Part shown: positions 4,462-5,825 of the stretch, in pieces
Numbering within the stretch: the first letter of the stretch is position 1
Layout: each line of letters opens with the position of its first letter
Assembly (NCBI GenBank): GCA_024709285.1
Contig: JANJWY010000249.1
Location: forward strand, 1-5,825
DNA: 5,825 nucleotides
From: Erysipelotrichaceae bacterium
GTDB lineage: Bacteria > Bacillota_I > Bacilli_A > Erysipelotrichales > Erysipelotrichaceae
Direction of reading: 5' to 3'
Made by a program: the position numbers and the translations under genes
The notes under the pieces: generated by a model
Databases searched by the model: none
Seen by the model: the letters and a program-made list of their open reading frames with translations, nothing else
What the model was told of the DNA's origin: nothing

Positions 4462-5825
4462 ATTCAGTTTCGTTGTCTACACACACTTTATCACGACCGG
4501 TGTTCTTTGCCCGATACAAAGCATCATCGGCCTTTTTTACAAGTTCAAGCGAAGAAGTAAACTGTCCGGCATAGCCGGAGGCAATTCCGATGGACAAGGT
4601 GACCTTGCTTTGGTTACGTTTCGGAATCAACCCGACATCCGAATCTGATATCGACTGACGTATTTTCTGTGCAATCAGTTTTGCCCCATAGAGATTGGTA
4701 TCATTGAGAATGATCGCAAATTCATCACCGCCAAAGCGGGCAACCAAGTCGGTCGATCGATTGACACATGACTGAATGATTTTGGCGAAGTGTCGAACGA
4801 TTTCATCTCCGGTCAAATGTCCGTAGTAGTCGTTGATTTGTTTGAAATGGTCGACATCGACCATCAGCATCGAAATAGGCACGCCGCTGCGTCGGGCATT
4901 CTCAAAAATCAAGGTCAGATATTCGTCAAAATGCCTTCTGTTGGCCAATCCGGTCATCGGATCTTGTTTGGAGAGGTTGGTCAGTTCGATGTTCAGTTCA
5001 TGAAGTTTCATTTGGGTCTTCATACGCTTATTGATTTCTTCTTTAAGCTCCATGGCCTGATTGATATTGATCAGTGCGATGGATAAATAAGATGCCAGAG
5101 TTTCCAGCGTTTTCAGTGATTGATTTGAAAAAACGTTGGGAGTACGGCTTTGAACAGATATGACTCCCAGTGTTTTGTCTTCCCAAAACAGCGGAGCAAA
5201 CATGATGGCTTCCATGGGCTGACCGTAGGAGGAGCGAATTTCGGATACGATATCACTGGTATCTTCCTGACGGGAGTTTACCAGCAGGCTTTTCCGGTTT
5301 TTAAAACTCCATACCGCAAAGCTTGTTGTTGAATTTAAAGATACATTTCGGCTGGTGATGCGTTGATCGTCTTCCATGATAAACCGGTAATCGATGGTTT
5401 GCGATTCTTGATTATAAATGCCGATATTGAAAACATTCATGTTGATCAGTGTTCGGATTTTATCATATATTAATTGAAAAATGAATTCTAAGTCGGTCGA
5501 TGATGTCAGCTGTCTGCCGATTTCACTGATAAACTCCAACGAATGATAGGCGGCGGTCAGTTCATTGGCCTTGCGCTCCAATTGATCGTTTAACAACCGG
5601 TAGGTTTCTTTTTCCCTGAAAGAACTCATCGCTTCCAACTGAATCTTCAGACCGCGCAGATTCAACTTTCGCGCATCTTCTTCAATTTCCTCATCCACGG
5701 CAAACTTCCGTTTCGCGTATTCAAGCGCTTGTCGGAAATCGTTGGTTTGTTCAAACAGTCGGACAAAAAAAGGGTATATGTTGGCCTGTAGAGGCAATGA
5801 GGATATTTCCTGAGCGATGTTAAGA
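4460..5825 (-). CDS. TPR-like/GAF/GGDEF diguanylate cyclase, 5' end cut by window edge
   Basis: Makes the second messenger c-di-GMP from two GTP. Residues are counted from the TTG at 5797. A TPR-like helical hairpin lies at about 1-50 (LFEQTNDFRQALEYAKRKF), then a linker helix (60-90), a GAF sensor domain (about 88-248), a short coiled coil (248-275) and a C-terminal GGDEF domain (277-440). Cyclase motifs are intact: DPMTGLANRR (279-288), VDVDHFKQIND (313-323, metal-binding Asp), RSTD inhibitory I-site (347-350) exactly five residues before GGDEF (356-360), SIGIA (402-406) and DDALYRAKNTGRD (424-436). The catalytic domain is thus probably active and product-inhibited. The frame stays open for nine further codons to the edge. 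TTG 5797 has only a weak AGGA 10 nt upstream and would cut into the TPR-like unit, so the real start is probably beyond the window. The GAF ligand cannot be told. No predicted membrane segment is seen, so it is likely cytoplasmic. Confidence 0.93.
   Translation of the reverse strand, partial: LNIAQEISSLPLQANIYPFFVRLFEQTNDFRQALEYAKRKFAVDEEIEEDARKLNLRGLKIQLEAMSSFREKETYRLLNDQLERKANELTAAYHSLEFISEIGRQLTSSTDLEFIFQLIYDKIRTLINMNVFNIGIYNQESQTIDYRFIMEDDQRITSRNVSLNSTTSFAVWSFKNRKSLLVNSRQEDTSDIVSEIRSSYGQPMEAIMFAPLFWEDKTLGVISVQSRTPNVFSNQSLKTLETLASYLSIALININQAMELKEEINKRMKTQMKLHELNIELTNLSKQDPMTGLANRRHFDEYLTLIFENARRSGVPISMLMVDVDHFKQINDYYGHLTGDEIVRHFAKIIQSCVNRSTDLVARFGGDEFAIILNDTNLYGAKLIAQKIRQSISDSDVGLIPKRNQSKVTLSIGIASGYAGQFTSSLELVKKADDALYRAKNTGRDKVCVDNETE

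Noticed and set aside
4790..5332. Plus-strand open frames at 4790-5086 and 5150-5332
   Set aside because: Antisense to the GGDEF and GAF domains; no start signals or recognisable domains.
5795..5797. TTG at 5797 as the true start of the diguanylate cyclase
   Set aside because: The frame stays open upstream, the AGGA before it is weak, and the start would split a TPR-like unit. It cannot be excluded without more sequence.
1..5825. Suf, foldase and cyclase genes as one new multi-gene system; mobile element, CRISPR or defence locus
   Set aside because: The three units have separate strands and promoters and well-known, unrelated roles. I saw no transposase, terminal repeats, spacer arrays, tRNA or integration signs.

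Overview
The window looks like ordinary chromosomal DNA of a low-to-mid GC Bacillota bacterium. The gene order sufC-sufD-sufS is the Gram-positive SUF layout, the ribosome binding sites are strong purine-rich AAGGAGG types, and one gene encodes a lipobox lipoprotein of the PrsA foldase kind. TGA serves as a stop codon (end of sufC) and Trp is encoded by TGG, so this is not a mycoplasma-code genome. The unusually short SufD and the lineage-like SufS motifs would fit an Erysipelotrichia-like member, but that placement is inference.

Layout. Positions 1-2325 (minus strand) hold a tightly packed iron-sulfur cluster assembly operon, sufC > sufD > sufS. The cistrons overlap by 8 and 13 nt, and sufS runs off the left edge just after its PLP lysine. 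A 264-bp divergent intergenic region (2326-2589) carries a consensus sigma-A-type promoter driving the plus strand, an extended -10 promoter candidate driving suf, and two operator-like repeats. Positions 2590-4429 (plus strand) hold a two-gene operon of extracytoplasmic foldases. The first is a membrane-anchored protein with a well-preserved parvulin domain; the second is a lipoprotein whose parvulin domain has lost the conserved histidines. A strong hairpin terminator at 4432-4461 sits between the foldase operon and a convergent minus-strand gene. That gene (4460 to the right edge, open at its 5' end) encodes a TPR-like/GAF/GGDEF diguanylate cyclase with intact active-site and inhibitory-site motifs.

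How they work together. SufC (ATPase), SufD (scaffold component) and SufS (cysteine desulfurase) supply and assemble Fe-S clusters in the cytoplasm; the expected partners sufU and sufB would lie beyond the left edge. The foldase pair probably acts on secreted proteins at the outer face of the membrane. The diguanylate cyclase would make c-di-GMP in response to an unknown signal. Nothing in the sequence links the three units functionally; they look like neighbours rather than one system. I see no mobile element, CRISPR array, tRNA or rRNA, and no convincing new system. The points most worth a second look are the short SufD, the degenerate second foldase, and the repeats in the divergent promoter region.
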